Shown here in pieces: positions 25,773 to 35,290 of a DNA stretch of 64,000 bases (positions are counted from its first letter, which is position 1; every line of letters begins with the position of its first letter). Source of the stretch: Bacillota bacterium (lineage in GTDB: Bacteria; Bacillota; Bacilli; Alicyclobacillales; SLC66). Where the stretch lies: contig JAJZCW010000004.1 of assembly GCA_021828865.1 (NCBI GenBank), positions 1 through 64,000 of the forward strand, in the 5' to 3' direction. The notes under the pieces are model-generated. The model was not told the origin of the DNA and searched no databases. It saw only the letters and a list, made by a program, of their open reading frames with translations. A program made the position numbers and the translations under genes.

Positions 25773-27251
25773 TTAAAGAATGATCGCAATCAGTCCGCCA
25801 CTGCCTTCGTTGATAATGCGTTGAAGGGTTTCTTTTAACTTATATTGCGCATTTTCCGGCATCAACGATAACTTACCTGAGATGCCCTCTCGTACGATTG
25901 CAGAGAGCGACTTGCCAAAGATATCTGAATCCCAGATTTTTGTCGGGTTTTCCTCAAAATCTTGCATCAAGTACCGGACCAATTCCTCACTCTGTCTTTC
26001 CGTACCCACAATTGGCGCAAATTCTGATTCCACATCGACCCGTATCATGTGGATGGATGGTGCTGTTGCCTTTAACCTGACGCCAAATCTCGATCCGTGG
26101 CGGATCAGTTCCGGCTCATTAAGCGACATTTCCTCAAGCACCGGCGGAGCAATTCCGTATCCGGTCAACTTCACCATGCGGAGCGCATCGGCCACTTTGT
26201 CATATTCTCTTTTGGCAGTCGTAAAGTCTTTCATCAATTTGAGCAAGTGGTCTTTGCCCCGTATCTCGACTCCCACCACTTCCGTCAAAATCTGATCATA
26301 GAGCGCATCGGGAGCTTCCAGTTCAATTTCTGCTGTGCCTTGTCCCATATCGACTCCCGCAAGCGCAGAACGGGCAATAAATTCAAATTCGCTAAAGTGG
26401 CCCACCACACGGTCCACATCGCGAAGCCGCTTAATATCCTTGATGGTTTCGCGAACCGCTACTTCAAACTCTTTACGTAGCCAATGGTCAGCATCAAGTA
26501 CCATCACCCATCCGGGCAAGTTGACATTGACTTCGCGAACCGGGAATTCATACAACGCTTCACGTAAGACCAGATAAATGTCTTCTCTCCCCATTGTCGC
26601 GCACGATAGCGCCACCACTGGGATATCGTATCGCTCAGATAATTCTGCGCGCAGCGATTGTGTTTGTGGATCATAGGGGTGAACGGAATTGACCACCATG
26701 ACAAATGGCTTGCCTAACTCTTTGAGTTCCATCACTACTCGTTCTTCCGCCTCAATATAACTGGCACGTGGAATTTCAGCCACAGACCCATCCGTGGTAA
26801 TCACAAGCCCAATGGTGGAATGATCTGAAATTACTTTTCTTGTCCCAATCTCAGCCGCATCCTGAAAGGGAATAGGATCGTCAAACCACGGCGTAGTGAC
26901 CATCCTTGGACCATTTTCATCCTCATACCCTTTGGCGCCTGGCACCGTGTACCCTACGCAATCCACCAGCCGTACCGCAATCGTTAAACCTTCCGTTACG
27001 GTCACAGTGGAAGCCACATTTGGCACAAACTTGGGTTCTGTGGTCATAATCGTGCGTCCGGCAGCGCTTTGTGGCAATTCATCGATCGCTCTCGCACGTT
27101 CCGATTCATCATGAATCCCGGGTAATACGATCAATTCCATGAATTTTTTAATAAAAGTTGATTTTCCAGTCCTTACGGGGCCAACGACACCCAGATAGAT
27201 ATCGCCGCCAGTCCGCTCCGCAATATCCTGGAAAAGATTAATTTGGTCCAC
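25773..27251 (-). CDS. spoIVA: Stage IV sporulation protein A (spore coat morphogenetic ATPase)
   Basis: 492 aa from the GTG at 27251, which follows AAGGAGG by 7 bases and gives the same length as Bacillus SpoIVA. The frame remains open for 23 codons upstream without a site. Walker A is GVVGPVRTGKSTFIKKF near residue 21. RLVDCVGYTVPGAKGYEDENGPRMV near 95 and a late RIINEGSGGLIAIIL tail are family hallmarks. It polymerises by ATP hydrolysis on the forespore outer membrane and forms the coat basement layer. A SigE-like promoter lies at 27357-27384 and a terminator at 25732-25758, so it is monocistronic. Confidence 0.97.
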   Translation of the reverse strand: MDQINLFQDIAERTGGDIYLGVVGPVRTGKSTFIKKFMELIVLPGIHDESERARAIDELPQSAAGRTIMTTEPKFVPNVASTVTVTEGLTIAVRLVDCVGYTVPGAKGYEDENGPRMVTTPWFDDPIPFQDAAEIGTRKVISDHSTIGLVITTDGSVAEIPRASYIEAEERVVMELKELGKPFVMVVNSVHPYDPQTQSLRAELSERYDIPVVALSCATMGREDIYLVLREALYEFPVREVNVNLPGWVMVLDADHWLRKEFEVAVRETIKDIKRLRDVDRVVGHFSEFEFIARSALAGVDMGQGTAEIELEAPDALYDQILTEVVGVEIRGKDHLLKLMKDFTTAKREYDKVADALRMVKLTGYGIAPPVLEEMSLNEPELIRHGSRFGVRLKATAPSIHMIRVDVESEFAPIVGTERQSEELVRYLMQDFEENPTKIWDSDIFGKSLSAIVREGISGKLSLMPENAQYKLKETLQRIINEGSGGLIAIIL

Positions 27252-27356
27252 GCGAATCCCTCCTTCATTATGCAAACAGCGCACACGCAGCAAAACCTTC
27301 TCACGAGCGCCCGTCGACACACCTACTGTGTGATCGTCCCCGCTGGGACATTATCA

Positions 27357-27384
27357 TGTGTATGATGTGATTTATCTAATATGA
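27357..27384 (-). promoter_or_regulatory. SigE-type sporulation promoter of spoIVA
   Basis: Minus strand TCATATT (27384-27378), 13 bases, CATACACA (27364-27357). This matches the mother-cell SigE -35 consensus KMATATT fully and CATACAMT at seven of eight positions. It lies about 105 bases before the spoIVA GTG. No competing SigA pair was seen. Confidence 0.6.
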
Positions 27385-27400
27385 CTGACTCTTTGCTTCG

Positions 27401-27447
27401 AAAAATAAAAAATGCCCCCTCTCCTGTCTGCCACAAAAGGGGGCATT
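27401..27447 (-). terminator. Intrinsic terminator after the lipM gene
   Basis: AATGCCCCCT (27447-27438 on the minus strand) pairs perfectly with AGGGGGCATT (27420-27411), 17-base loop, followed by TTTTATTTTT. Confidence 0.9.
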
Positions 27448-27482
27448 ACTGTATATCTATTAATTCAATCAACGAAGTATGC

Positions 27483-28331
27483 TTATCGTCTTTTTGTCCA
27501 TTCCTCTGTGCCGTATTTCTCCTTTTCCAGTACCTTTGCGAGCGTCCACTCTTCCTCCAGTAACGGTTGAGAGACTAGTTCAATGCCAAGTCCGCTTTGA
27601 AAGCCTACTGAAAACGCCTCGGTTGCCTCATCCCAAGTGATGTCTCTTCCGGTCAATTGCTTGACACTTACCGCACGCATCAAAAAATCTTCTTTTGTCT
27701 TGCTCATCTGTTCAATCGAGCGAAATTTTAATACGGAAAAAAGATCATCAACATCCAGGTTGAGCAATAATGAACCGTGTTGCAAGAGGCCACCATGCGC
27801 CCTTACCTGTGCGCTACCCGCGATTTTTTTCCCTCCAACCACCAGTTCATACCACGAAGGAGAATCGAAACAAGCTGCTGAACCAGCAACTGGGAGTGCT
27901 TCCCGATGATCTTCGTCAGCCAACGAGACAATTTCTGCCTCCACACCAAGATGACGAAATCCATCGCGAAGTGCAAACGAAAGGTAATGATAAGACTCGA
28001 CCACAGAGGCTTTCGCCCATTCGTGTTCGCCTGGAATTATCACGCTATAGGTAAGTTCTTGATCATGGAGAACTGCTCTACCACCAGTCATTCTCCTAAC
28101 AAGATCAAATTCTTTGTTCTTGACGCCATCTATGTCCACATCGCGGTCAAAGCGTTGAAAATAACCTAGCGACAAGGTGGGGCGTTCCCATGCGTAAAAA
28201 CGGATAGTGGGCAGTGACTTATTCTGCGCAACATGTTCCAAAATTGCTTCGTCAAGTGCCATATTCATCGCGCCAGATAAACGTCCCGTATCCAGAAGTC
28301 GGAACTTTTGTTTTGTATCCATTCTTATCAA
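27483..28331 (-). CDS. lipM: Octanoyltransferase LipM (lipoate-protein ligase A family)
   Basis: 282 aa if started at the TTG at 28331, 279 aa from the ATG at 28322; the AGGTGA before the TTG is weakly in favour of it. Motifs: FYAWERPTLSLGYFQ near residue 44, RRMTGGRAVLHDQELTYS near 78, and the putative catalytic Cys in GSAACFDSPSWYELVVGGKKI near 150, which distinguishes LipM from lipoate ligases. LipM moves octanoate from acyl carrier protein to GcvH. The preceding gene is gcvH, its acceptor, which supports the call. Confidence 0.88.
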   Translation of the reverse strand: MIRMDTKQKFRLLDTGRLSGAMNMALDEAILEHVAQNKSLPTIRFYAWERPTLSLGYFQRFDRDVDIDGVKNKEFDLVRRMTGGRAVLHDQELTYSVIIPGEHEWAKASVVESYHYLSFALRDGFRHLGVEAEIVSLADEDHREALPVAGSAACFDSPSWYELVVGGKKIAGSAQVRAHGGLLQHGSLLLNLDVDDLFSVLKFRSIEQMSKTKEDFLMRAVSVKQLTGRDITWDEATEAFSVGFQSGLGIELVSQPLLEEEWTLAKVLEKEKYGTEEWTKRR

Positions 28332-28715
28332 TTATTCACCTAGATGTGACGTGTAAGCATCAGCATCCATTAGGTCATTCACATCTTCAGCCGCGGACAT
28401 TTCGACGAGCACCATCCACCCCTCCGAATATGTGGCGGTGTTTACTAGTTCTGGATGATCAATCAATGACTGATTGACTTCAATGACTTTGCCGCTCAAT
28501 GGCGCATACAAGTCAGACACGGTTTTCACAGATTCAACGGTTCCGAATGTTTCTCCTGCGATTAGTTCCGCACCCACTTCTGGAATCTCGACAAAAACGA
28601 TATCTCCTAGTTCATGCTGTGCAAAGTCTGTGATGCCCACGTAAGCGCGATTGCCATCCAATCGTACCCACTCATGTTCTTTGGTGTATTTTAAATTAGC
28701 TGGTACTTGACTCAT
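28332..28715 (-). CDS. gcvH: Glycine cleavage system H protein (lipoyl carrier)
   Basis: 127 aa from the ATG at 28715, 8 bases after AAAGGGG. The lipoylated lysine is in [19 protein letters not shown] near residue 63. [24 protein letters not shown] at the N terminus and the late [11 protein letters not shown] are standard. No gcvT or gcvP is adjacent. In Bacillus GcvH is also the obligatory lipoyl relay for 2-oxoacid dehydrogenases, and its coupling with lipM (stop and next start abut) suggests that role here. Confidence 0.96.
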   Translation of the reverse strand: MSQVPANLKYTKEHEWVRLDGNRAYVGITDFAQHELGDIVFVEIPEVGAELIAGETFGTVESVKTVSDLYAPLSGKVIEVNQSLIDHPELVNTATYSEGWMVLVEMSAAEDVNDLMDADAYTSHLGE

Positions 28716-28757
28716 TGAAGAAACCCCTTTCAGTATATAGAAGTGTATCACTAATAA

Positions 28758-29804
28758 TTAAGGATATTGCCAATGAAGTGTTGATTCCTGAATAAATTCC
28801 TCCACCTCATGGCGCTTGGTGCGCTCCATTAATTCCTCCACTGCCAATCGTGGTGATTTCTCTTCAAAAAGCACCTGGTGGATCGCCTCCGCAATCGGCA
28901 TATGTACCTGATACTTGTCTGAAAGTTGCACAGCAGCCTGTGTGGTTTTTACCCCTTCTACCACCATTCCCACTTTTGCCAGAGCCTCTTCAAGCGAATT
29001 GCCTTGCCCGAGCAAATAGCCCGCTTGCCAATTTCTACTGTGTTTGCTGGTTCCCGTCACAATCAGATCACCGATCCCAGTTAATCCGGAAAAAGTACTG
29101 AATGACGCCCCCATGCTCAAACCCAGCCTCGTGATTTCGACAAGACCACGGGTGAGTAAGGCTGCCTTGGCATTATCGCCAAAGCTTAGACCGTCTGAGA
29201 TGCCACACCCAAGAGCGATGATATTCTTCAATGAACCACCAAGCTCCACCCCTATTACATCTGGGTTGGTGTAGGCCCTCAAGTTGCGCCTCATAAATAA
29301 ATCCTGTACAAGTTCCGCCATGGCCTGCGACTGACTTGCCGCCACCATTGTCGTGGGAAGCCCTATCGTCAATTCCTCGGCATGGCTGGGTCCAGAAAGC
29401 ACAGCCAGCTTGTCTCCTGACAACTGTGGCAATTCATCCAGGATCACTTCAGACATGCGTTTGAGTGACGACACTTCAAGTCCCTTGGTCACATGAACCA
29501 CTTTGGTGTCCGGAAGGGTATGAGGACTGACTGCCTTAGTTACAGCCCTCATCGCATGCGATGGCACTGCAAAGAGAACCAGTCTCGCTTGTTTTACCAC
29601 ACCAAAATCATGGACTGCCTGTAAAGATGAATTCAGTCTCACGTCAGGAAGATATCGGGAATTTTGATGTAAATGGTTGATCTCGTCAACAACCTCTTGG
29701 TTCCTTGCCACCAAAGTGACACTTTGATGATTATCGGCCAGTAGCGATGCGAGGGCTGTGCCAAAACTGCCAGCTCCCACCACCACAATTGACCACTTTG
29801 GCAA
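28758..29804 (-). CDS. gpsA: Glycerol-3-phosphate dehydrogenase [NAD(P)+]
   Basis: 348 aa from a TTG at 29804. The ATG six bases upstream lies only one base from AAGGAGG, too close, whereas the TTG is seven bases away. N-terminal VVVGAGSFGTALASLLAD binds the cofactor. VLSGPSHAEE near residue 138, ALGCGISDGLSFGDNAKAALLTRGLVE near 195 (catalytic Lys in the motif before it) and VVEGVKTT near 283 are family markers. It provides glycerol-3-phosphate for PlsY, encoded just upstream. Confidence 0.95.
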   Translation of the reverse strand: MPKWSIVVVGAGSFGTALASLLADNHQSVTLVARNQEVVDEINHLHQNSRYLPDVRLNSSLQAVHDFGVVKQARLVLFAVPSHAMRAVTKAVSPHTLPDTKVVHVTKGLEVSSLKRMSEVILDELPQLSGDKLAVLSGPSHAEELTIGLPTTMVAASQSQAMAELVQDLFMRRNLRAYTNPDVIGVELGGSLKNIIALGCGISDGLSFGDNAKAALLTRGLVEITRLGLSMGASFSTFSGLTGIGDLIVTGTSKHSRNWQAGYLLGQGNSLEEALAKVGMVVEGVKTTQAAVQLSDKYQVHMPIAEAIHQVLFEEKSPRLAVEELMERTKRHEVEEFIQESTLHWQYP

Positions 29805-29834
29805 TTTCATCCCTCCTTGTGAGCATATATCTAA

Positions 29835-30437
29835 TCATCGGGAAAATATACGATTTTCCTTGCCGTGAAGAAGGCGGTCGATGTTTTCGCGATGTCTCCA
29901 AAACACCAGAATCCCGATAATTAACGTTATCCAGATATAGGTCGCTGGAATATGCATAAAAAACTGAAATATGAATGTAAAAGTAATAAATACCAGCGAT
30001 CCCAGTGAAACATACCTGGTTAACAAAATTACGACAATCGCTAAAAGTCCCGCATATAGTGCTGGCATAAAGCTAAGCACCGCAAGAACGCCAATGGTTG
30101 TCGCTACACCTTTACCACCTCGAAACTGGAAAAAAACAGGCCAATTGTGCCCTAATATGGCCAGAAGCCCAGCAAGCGCCATATAGATGTGACTCACGTA
30201 TGCAGGTGATCCGCTGGTTATCATACTTGCAAACGCAATAGCAAGTATTCCTTTGATGATATCGCCTAGCAGTACGATGACCGCCATCTTCCAGCCAAGC
30301 ACCCTCAGCGTATTTGTTGCACCGGCATTACCGCTACCAAAATTACGGATATCCACGCCACGCGCCACTTTGCCCACAATATAACTGGTGCTGATAGAGC
30401 CGAGCAGATAAGCCATAATCAGACTGAGAACTCCCAT
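29835..30437 (-). CDS. plsY: Glycerol-3-phosphate acyltransferase PlsY
   Basis: About 200 aa; two in-frame ATGs at 30440 and 30437 follow GGGAGGGG, the second with better spacing. An integral membrane enzyme with five or more helices and three conserved loops: GSGNAGATNTLRVLG near residue 36, GHNWPVFFQFRGGKGVATTIG near 96, and WRHRENIDRLLHGKEN near the end. It acylates glycerol-3-phosphate using acyl-phosphate, the first committed step of phospholipid synthesis. Sits between der and gpsA in one operon. Confidence 0.95.
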   Translation of the reverse strand: MGVLSLIMAYLLGSISTSYIVGKVARGVDIRNFGSGNAGATNTLRVLGWKMAVIVLLGDIIKGILAIAFASMITSGSPAYVSHIYMALAGLLAILGHNWPVFFQFRGGKGVATTIGVLAVLSFMPALYAGLLAIVVILLTRYVSLGSLVFITFTFIFQFFMHIPATYIWITLIIGILVFWRHRENIDRLLHGKENRIFSR

Positions 30438-30452
30438 CATCACCCCTCCCTT

Positions 30453-31769
30453 CTACTCCCGTTGCCTGATGACAAGTCGTATTGGAGTGCCAACAAAACC
30501 AAAAGCCTCTCGAAGCCTGTTTTCCAGATACCTCTCATAGGAAAAATGCATCATTTCTGCATGATTTACAAAAACAGCAAAAGTAGGTGGTTTCACGCTC
30601 ACCTGTGTAGCATATAAAATCTTGAGTCTTTTCCCCTTATCCGTTGGCGGCGGTGTCATCGCTACCGCATCCTGAATGAGCGTATTGACGGTAGACGTGG
30701 AGATGCGATGCGCATGATTTTGCGCCGCAATCGTTACCGTCTCCAACACTTTTACCACTCTTCTCCCTGTTTTCGCCGAGACAAAATTAACAGGAGCCCA
30801 AGATAGAAACGGGAAATGAGATCGGAATTTTTTCTCAAATTCTTGTGCCGTCTTGTCGTCCTTTTCGACAATATCCCATTTATTCACGACCACCACAATT
30901 GCCTTACCCGCCTCAAGCGCATAACCGGCAATGTGTTTATCCTGTTCTATGATGCCATCTTTCCCGTCAATCACCAGAACTGCTACATCGCATCTTTCAA
31001 TGGCACGAAGAGCACGAAGCACACTGTACTTTTCCGTAGCCTCGTAGACTTTACCACGTTTTCGCATTCCCGCTGTATCAATAATCAAAAACGATTGGCC
31101 ATCCAGTTCAAATGCCGTATCGATCGCATCCCTGGTGGTACCGGCCACATCGCTGACAAGTACTCGATCCTCGCCAAGAATGGAATTGACGATGGATGAT
31201 TTCCCTACATTTGGTCTCCCAATCACCGCGATCTTGATCGCATCATCATCCACCAATTCTTCTGATTTATCCGGGAAATGATTGAACACAGATTCCAATA
31301 AATCTCCAACCCCTGTTGCATGTTCTGCAGAAATGGGAATGGTTTCTGTGAAACCAAGCGAATAAAAATCATAAGCAAGCTGAATTCGCTTCGGATTGTC
31401 TAGTTTGTTCACTGCAACAATCACAGGCTTTTGCGATACTCTCAACCACTGAGCTATTTCTTCGTCAGCAGGAGTCATTCCTGCCATTCCATCCACCACA
31501 AATACAATCACCTGCGCTTCATCAATTGCAAGTTCCACTTGTGCGCGTATTCGCTTGGTGATTTCGTCCATTTCGCCTACTTCAAGCCCACCAGTATCCA
31601 CTACACGAAATGACCTCGACAGCCATTCGGCTGGCGCGTAAATCCGGTCTCTCGTGATTCCTGGCCGATCCTCAACAATAGCGAGCCGAGAGCCAATGAT
31701 ACGATTAAATAAGGTGGATTTCCCAACATTCGGTCGACCAACTATCGCCATAATGGGTATTGACAACAC
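30453..31769 (-). CDS. der: Ribosome biogenesis GTPase Der (EngA)
   Basis: 438 aa from the GTG at 31769, five bases after GAGGAG. Two tandem GTPase domains: first P loop GRPNVGKST near residue 11, second GRPNVGKSS near 182, with NKLD and NKWD specificity motifs, DTGG/DTAG switch II regions, and a C-terminal KH-like domain (about 350-438). Needed for 50S subunit assembly. The operon runs from the PDZ-radical SAM gene through der, plsY and gpsA. Confidence 0.96.
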   Translation of the reverse strand: MLSIPIMAIVGRPNVGKSTLFNRIIGSRLAIVEDRPGITRDRIYAPAEWLSRSFRVVDTGGLEVGEMDEITKRIRAQVELAIDEAQVIVFVVDGMAGMTPADEEIAQWLRVSQKPVIVAVNKLDNPKRIQLAYDFYSLGFTETIPISAEHATGVGDLLESVFNHFPDKSEELVDDDAIKIAVIGRPNVGKSSIVNSILGEDRVLVSDVAGTTRDAIDTAFELDGQSFLIIDTAGMRKRGKVYEATEKYSVLRALRAIERCDVAVLVIDGKDGIIEQDKHIAGYALEAGKAIVVVVNKWDIVEKDDKTAQEFEKKFRSHFPFLSWAPVNFVSAKTGRRVVKVLETVTIAAQNHAHRISTSTVNTLIQDAVAMTPPPTDKGKRLKILYATQVSVKPPTFAVFVNHAEMMHFSYERYLENRLREAFGFVGTPIRLVIRQRE

Positions 31770-31778
31770 AACCACTCC

Positions 31779-33149
31779 TCAATACAGTGACGAAGAAGCC
31801 TTATCCAGTGTAGATTCATATCGTTTTCGCCTGGGCAATCGATTGGTTTTCCCCAAGGCGCCATAGATCAGTCCACCAGCCGTTGTCGGCACAACGCGGA
31901 CCGGAACCCCTACTTCCTCTTCTACACGCTCAAGCGTGTAATCATCCAAAAACACATCACTGTCTTCTTTTAACATTACATCAGGTAAAATCAGTTCCTG
32001 CGCATGAATTTGATGTCGAAGTTGCTTGACGATGTCACGGCCGCATACAAGCCCGGTCACGGTCACCTGACTACCGTAAAATTCGTTGGCAATCGTGTAA
32101 ACATCCACTTCTAATCCCGACACTTGTTTCAAGCGCTCCACTCTATCTATGATGACGTCCTTTGCCGACACGCCCGTGACGACCGCCACTTTTCTTGACG
32201 AAGCCAACCGATCCGGGATTTCCGATTCAAGTCGAGAAAATTCATCAAGAAATGTTCGTATCATTCCTACACCATTTTCAATTTGCGCAAACTCATCGTA
32301 ATACTTTGCAGGTGGAACAGGCCGCTTTCCTATCACATAAAATTCATCAGCAGCATGGACAAAATTAGCTCCTAGCTTTTCGCGAAGACGATCCTGCCAA
32401 ACAAGCAATTGTTCCGTCATCGTCGCTGCCTCATCTCCTGTACAAGGGCGTAAGTCCACAAGCCCTTCACGATGCTCGGTCAATCCGACAGGGACGACTG
32501 ATAACGTCCTCACTGCAGGATAAAATTCAGCAAGCTCTTCAATGGTTCGATCAAGCTCCACACCGTCATTCCAGCCTGGACAAAGCACGATTTGCGTGTT
32601 CATTTCAATTCCATTATCCGCCAAAAAACGGATTTGATCCAGAATCTCACCAGCTCGTTTGTTGCCGAGCATTTTAACCCGCAATTCCGGATTGGTGGTA
32701 TGCACGCTGATATTCAATGGCGACATTTTCAGCGCTGCAATGCGTTCCAACTCATCAGTTTTAAGATTGGTAAGTGTAACAAAATTGCCATGCAAAAAGG
32801 AAAGCCGGTAATCGTCATCCCTCATATTCAGCGTTTTTCTCATGTTTTTGGGAATCTGATCTACGAAACAAAACACACATTTGTTGTGACAAAGGTGAAT
32901 CCGATCAATCGTAGGGTGCTCAAATTCCGCGCCAAGCAACTCATCGTAATCTTTGTCGACTGCGATCTCCCATTCCACGCCATTTACTTTTTTCACTACT
33001 ACTTCCAACTCTTCGCCCGCTAGGGCAAACTGCAAGTCTACAATATCACGGATTGGTTGACCATTAATGGTGAGCAGTTCGTCTCCGGGTTCTAGTTCCA
33101 ATTCTTCTGCCAGTGACCCTGGGTATACTGCTATAATTTTTGGCAACAT
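31779..33149 (-). CDS. PDZ-radical SAM protein of the DUF512 family
   Basis: 456 aa from the ATG at 33149 after AGGAGG. The N terminus is a PDZ-like domain (about 1-60, VYPGSLAEELELEPGDELLTINGQ). Next comes a radical SAM core with the iron-sulfur motif CHNKCVFCFVDQ near 88, then the DUF512 C-terminal part (about 260-456) with TGVSAKD and NEFYGSQVTVTGL. Function is not established for the family. Its constant position beside der suggests a link to ribosome biogenesis or translation. A promoter lies just upstream. Confidence 0.9.
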   Translation of the reverse strand: MLPKIIAVYPGSLAEELELEPGDELLTINGQPIRDIVDLQFALAGEELEVVVKKVNGVEWEIAVDKDYDELLGAEFEHPTIDRIHLCHNKCVFCFVDQIPKNMRKTLNMRDDDYRLSFLHGNFVTLTNLKTDELERIAALKMSPLNISVHTTNPELRVKMLGNKRAGEILDQIRFLADNGIEMNTQIVLCPGWNDGVELDRTIEELAEFYPAVRTLSVVPVGLTEHREGLVDLRPCTGDEAATMTEQLLVWQDRLREKLGANFVHAADEFYVIGKRPVPPAKYYDEFAQIENGVGMIRTFLDEFSRLESEIPDRLASSRKVAVVTGVSAKDVIIDRVERLKQVSGLEVDVYTIANEFYGSQVTVTGLVCGRDIVKQLRHQIHAQELILPDVMLKEDSDVFLDDYTLERVEEEVGVPVRVVPTTAGGLIYGALGKTNRLPRRKRYESTLDKASSSLY

Positions 33150-33171
33150 GGACACCTCCTGCCCCGTCGAT

Positions 33172-33200
33172 ATTATGACAAGCAGTCACAAAATCGTCAA
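33172..33200 (-). promoter_or_regulatory. Promoter of the DUF512-der-plsY-gpsA operon
   Basis: Minus strand TTGACG (33200-33195), 17 bases, CATAAT (33177-33172), about 23 bases before the DUF512 gene's ATG and directly after the stop of the S1-domain gene. Confidence 0.65.
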
Positions 33201-34364
33201 TTACAATTTAAATTTTTCACGTAGTACATCGCCAACCAATTCGCCAAGCGTCGCACCGTGGGAATCTGCTTCCTGCTTCTTCTCCCAATTGGCCACTGAT
33301 TTCCGTTCTGCCGTCTTTTGCGCATCGCGAATGGAGAGAGAAATTCTCCCTTCCTCAGGCCGAATTTCAAGAATTTTCACCTGCACCACGTCACCTGGTT
33401 TAAGAACATCAGAAGGATGAACTACGCGGTGGTTTGCAATTTGCGATACATGGACCAATCCTTCGATCCCCTCACCAATCTCAACAAACGCACCAAAAGA
33501 AGACAAACGCTTGACAGTCCCAGAAATAATGTCGCCAACTTGAAATTTTTGCTCCACCACATGCCAAGGATTGGTTTCGTCGGTCTTTAGGCTTAATGAA
33601 ATTTTCCCCTCATCAGGCGATACTTGAAGTACCTTGACCCGTACTTCATTCCCTACCTGAACCACCTCTTCAGGGCGGGTTACTCTCCCCCATGCCATCT
33701 CCGATACATGCAACAATCCATCCACGCCACCGATATCGACAAAAGCGCCGAATGAGGTGAGTCTAGCCACTTTGCCAACTACGAGGTCGCCAGCATGAAA
33801 TTGATTCAGGCGTTCTTTGCGTTTTTCTTGATCCATTTTTTCCATTACTTTTTTTCGTGATAAAATGACGCGACGATGTTCCACATCAAGTTCGGAAACG
33901 ACCACATCGATTGCTACTCCTGCAAATGGCGTAAGGTCCTCTACAAATTTCACATCAAGCAAAGAAGCTGGCAGGAAAGCGCGAAGCCCTTCTATGTCCG
34001 CCACTAGTCCACCCTTTACCACCACCAGAACACGGACGGAGAAAATTTCCTCCTTGTCCAACATTTCTTGCAGTTTGGCAAAAACACTGTCGTCCACTGC
34101 TTTTTTTCGCGATAGTTTTGGCGCATTTGTATCATCACCAAGCGACTGCACCACAGCCCTTACTGTTTCGCCAACAGCAGTCACGCCATCCAAACTGACC
34201 AGTTTAATGTCTGACCACTCCGCAATCGGTATCTCGCCCTCACTTTTATCGTTGAAATCTAACCAAACCCTGTCCGCATCAATCTTTGTTACGGTACCCA
34301 CTACCAATTCACCTTCGCGACGATTCGGATGGTCCATTTCGCTCGGAATGTTTGCTTCAGTCAT
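33201..34364 (-). CDS. rpsA: 30S ribosomal protein S1-like protein (YpfD type)
   Basis: 387 aa from the ATG at 34364 after AAGGAGG. Four S1 RNA-binding domains: about 15-85, 100-170, 188-258 and 273-343. The last two are canonical (GKVARLTSFGAFVDIGGVDGLLH and GTVKRLSSFGAFVEIGEGIEGL). Shorter than the six-domain Gram-negative S1 and equivalent to Bacillus YpfD. Whether it acts in translation initiation in Firmicutes is uncertain. Lies downstream of cmk and plsC as in many Bacillales. Confidence 0.92.
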   Translation of the reverse strand: MTEANIPSEMDHPNRREGELVVGTVTKIDADRVWLDFNDKSEGEIPIAEWSDIKLVSLDGVTAVGETVRAVVQSLGDDTNAPKLSRKKAVDDSVFAKLQEMLDKEEIFSVRVLVVVKGGLVADIEGLRAFLPASLLDVKFVEDLTPFAGVAIDVVVSELDVEHRRVILSRKKVMEKMDQEKRKERLNQFHAGDLVVGKVARLTSFGAFVDIGGVDGLLHVSEMAWGRVTRPEEVVQVGNEVRVKVLQVSPDEGKISLSLKTDETNPWHVVEQKFQVGDIISGTVKRLSSFGAFVEIGEGIEGLVHVSQIANHRVVHPSDVLKPGDVVQVKILEIRPEEGRISLSIRDAQKTAERKSVANWEKKQEADSHGATLGELVGDVLREKFKL

Positions 34365-34653
34365 GATCAGTCTCCTCCTTAGCCTCATGTAGATAGGGCT
34401 GCAGCCAACGCAAGCTCCAGAAAAAATACAGGACAACAGGTATGTATAATGGAATAGCCACTATTTTTGACAAAACATGTAACCGGTATAACGATCCAAT
34501 CAGAAATGCAGGGATGACGAGTAAGATCGCCCCCCACCGAAATCGGTTAACAAATTTTGTCCCTGCCATGTTATCCTTGGCAAAACGCATGCTCCTAATG
34601 CGATTTCCAAAAATCCAGACCCCAGCCATGACAAATAAAAACGCAACAATCAT
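34357..34653 (-). CDS. Small membrane protein of unknown function
   Basis: 98 aa with about three hydrophobic segments (residues 1-15, 38-55, 62-82) separated by basic loops (GNRIRSMRFAK, NRFRWG) and an acidic tail EAKEETDHD. Its 3' end overlaps the start of the S1-domain gene by 8 bases, and it begins right after the plsC stop, so it is translated with those genes. I do not recognise the family. Confidence 0.65.
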   Translation of the reverse strand: MIVAFLFVMAGVWIFGNRIRSMRFAKDNMAGTKFVNRFRWGAILLVIPAFLIGSLYRLHVLSKIVAIPLYIPVVLYFFWSLRWLQPYLHEAKEETDHD

Positions 34654-34654
34654 C

Positions 34655-35290
34655 TCAATGACTTGCTGATCCAGCTTGGCTCTCCTCCATCAGTTTTCGC
34701 ATCTGCGACCATATCATGTGGACTGCAACATCCGTATCCCCACGTTTAGTATGATCTGATATGGAATCCTGCGCTACATAAAATGGTTTGCCAAATTTAA
34801 TTGTAACAGATTGAAACAATTTATACTTCCCCTGAATGTAAATCGGAATGATAGGCACTCCCGCTTTTAGTGCAATGAGCCCAATCCCACGTTCAATTCT
34901 CACTAAACTCCCACCTGTTTTCCTCGTTCCTTCAGGAAAAATCAGCAACACATTTCCAGATGTTAAGGTTTCAATCGATTTGCGAACCGCCTGCCGATCA
35001 CTTGCACCCCTTTTTACAGGAAACGCCAACATCCATCTCATAATGGTGCTGAAAATTGGTCCCTTGAAAAGTTCCTCTTTCGCCAAAAAATGCACATAAC
35101 GCGGCGAAACCGCGGCAACGGTTGGAGGATCAAAAAAGGAAAGGTGATTTGAGGCAAACATCACCCCGCCTATTTTAGGTATATTTTCCATTCCTTCTAT
35201 TTTTACCCTAAAAATAACCTTAACTATAATTTTTACAATAATTTTTACGGTTCCATAAGATATAGAATGAACCCAGTGAAGTGAGCTCAT
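34655..35290 (-). CDS. plsC: 1-acyl-sn-glycerol-3-phosphate acyltransferase
   Basis: 211 aa with the catalytic motif NHLSFFDPP near residue 48 (His and Asp), FPVKRG near 89 and FPEGTRKTGG near 117. An N-terminal hydrophobic segment anchors it to the membrane. It makes phosphatidic acid from lysophosphatidic acid. Its ATG overlaps the cmk stop (ATGA), so the two are coupled. It may also be one of several PlsC paralogues, since this position beside cmk is conserved. Confidence 0.93.
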   Translation of the reverse strand: MSSLHWVHSISYGTVKIIVKIIVKVIFRVKIEGMENIPKIGGVMFASNHLSFFDPPTVAAVSPRYVHFLAKEELFKGPIFSTIMRWMLAFPVKRGASDRQAVRKSIETLTSGNVLLIFPEGTRKTGGSLVRIERGIGLIALKAGVPIIPIYIQGKYKLFQSVTIKFGKPFYVAQDSISDHTKRGDTDVAVHMIWSQMRKLMEESQAGSASH

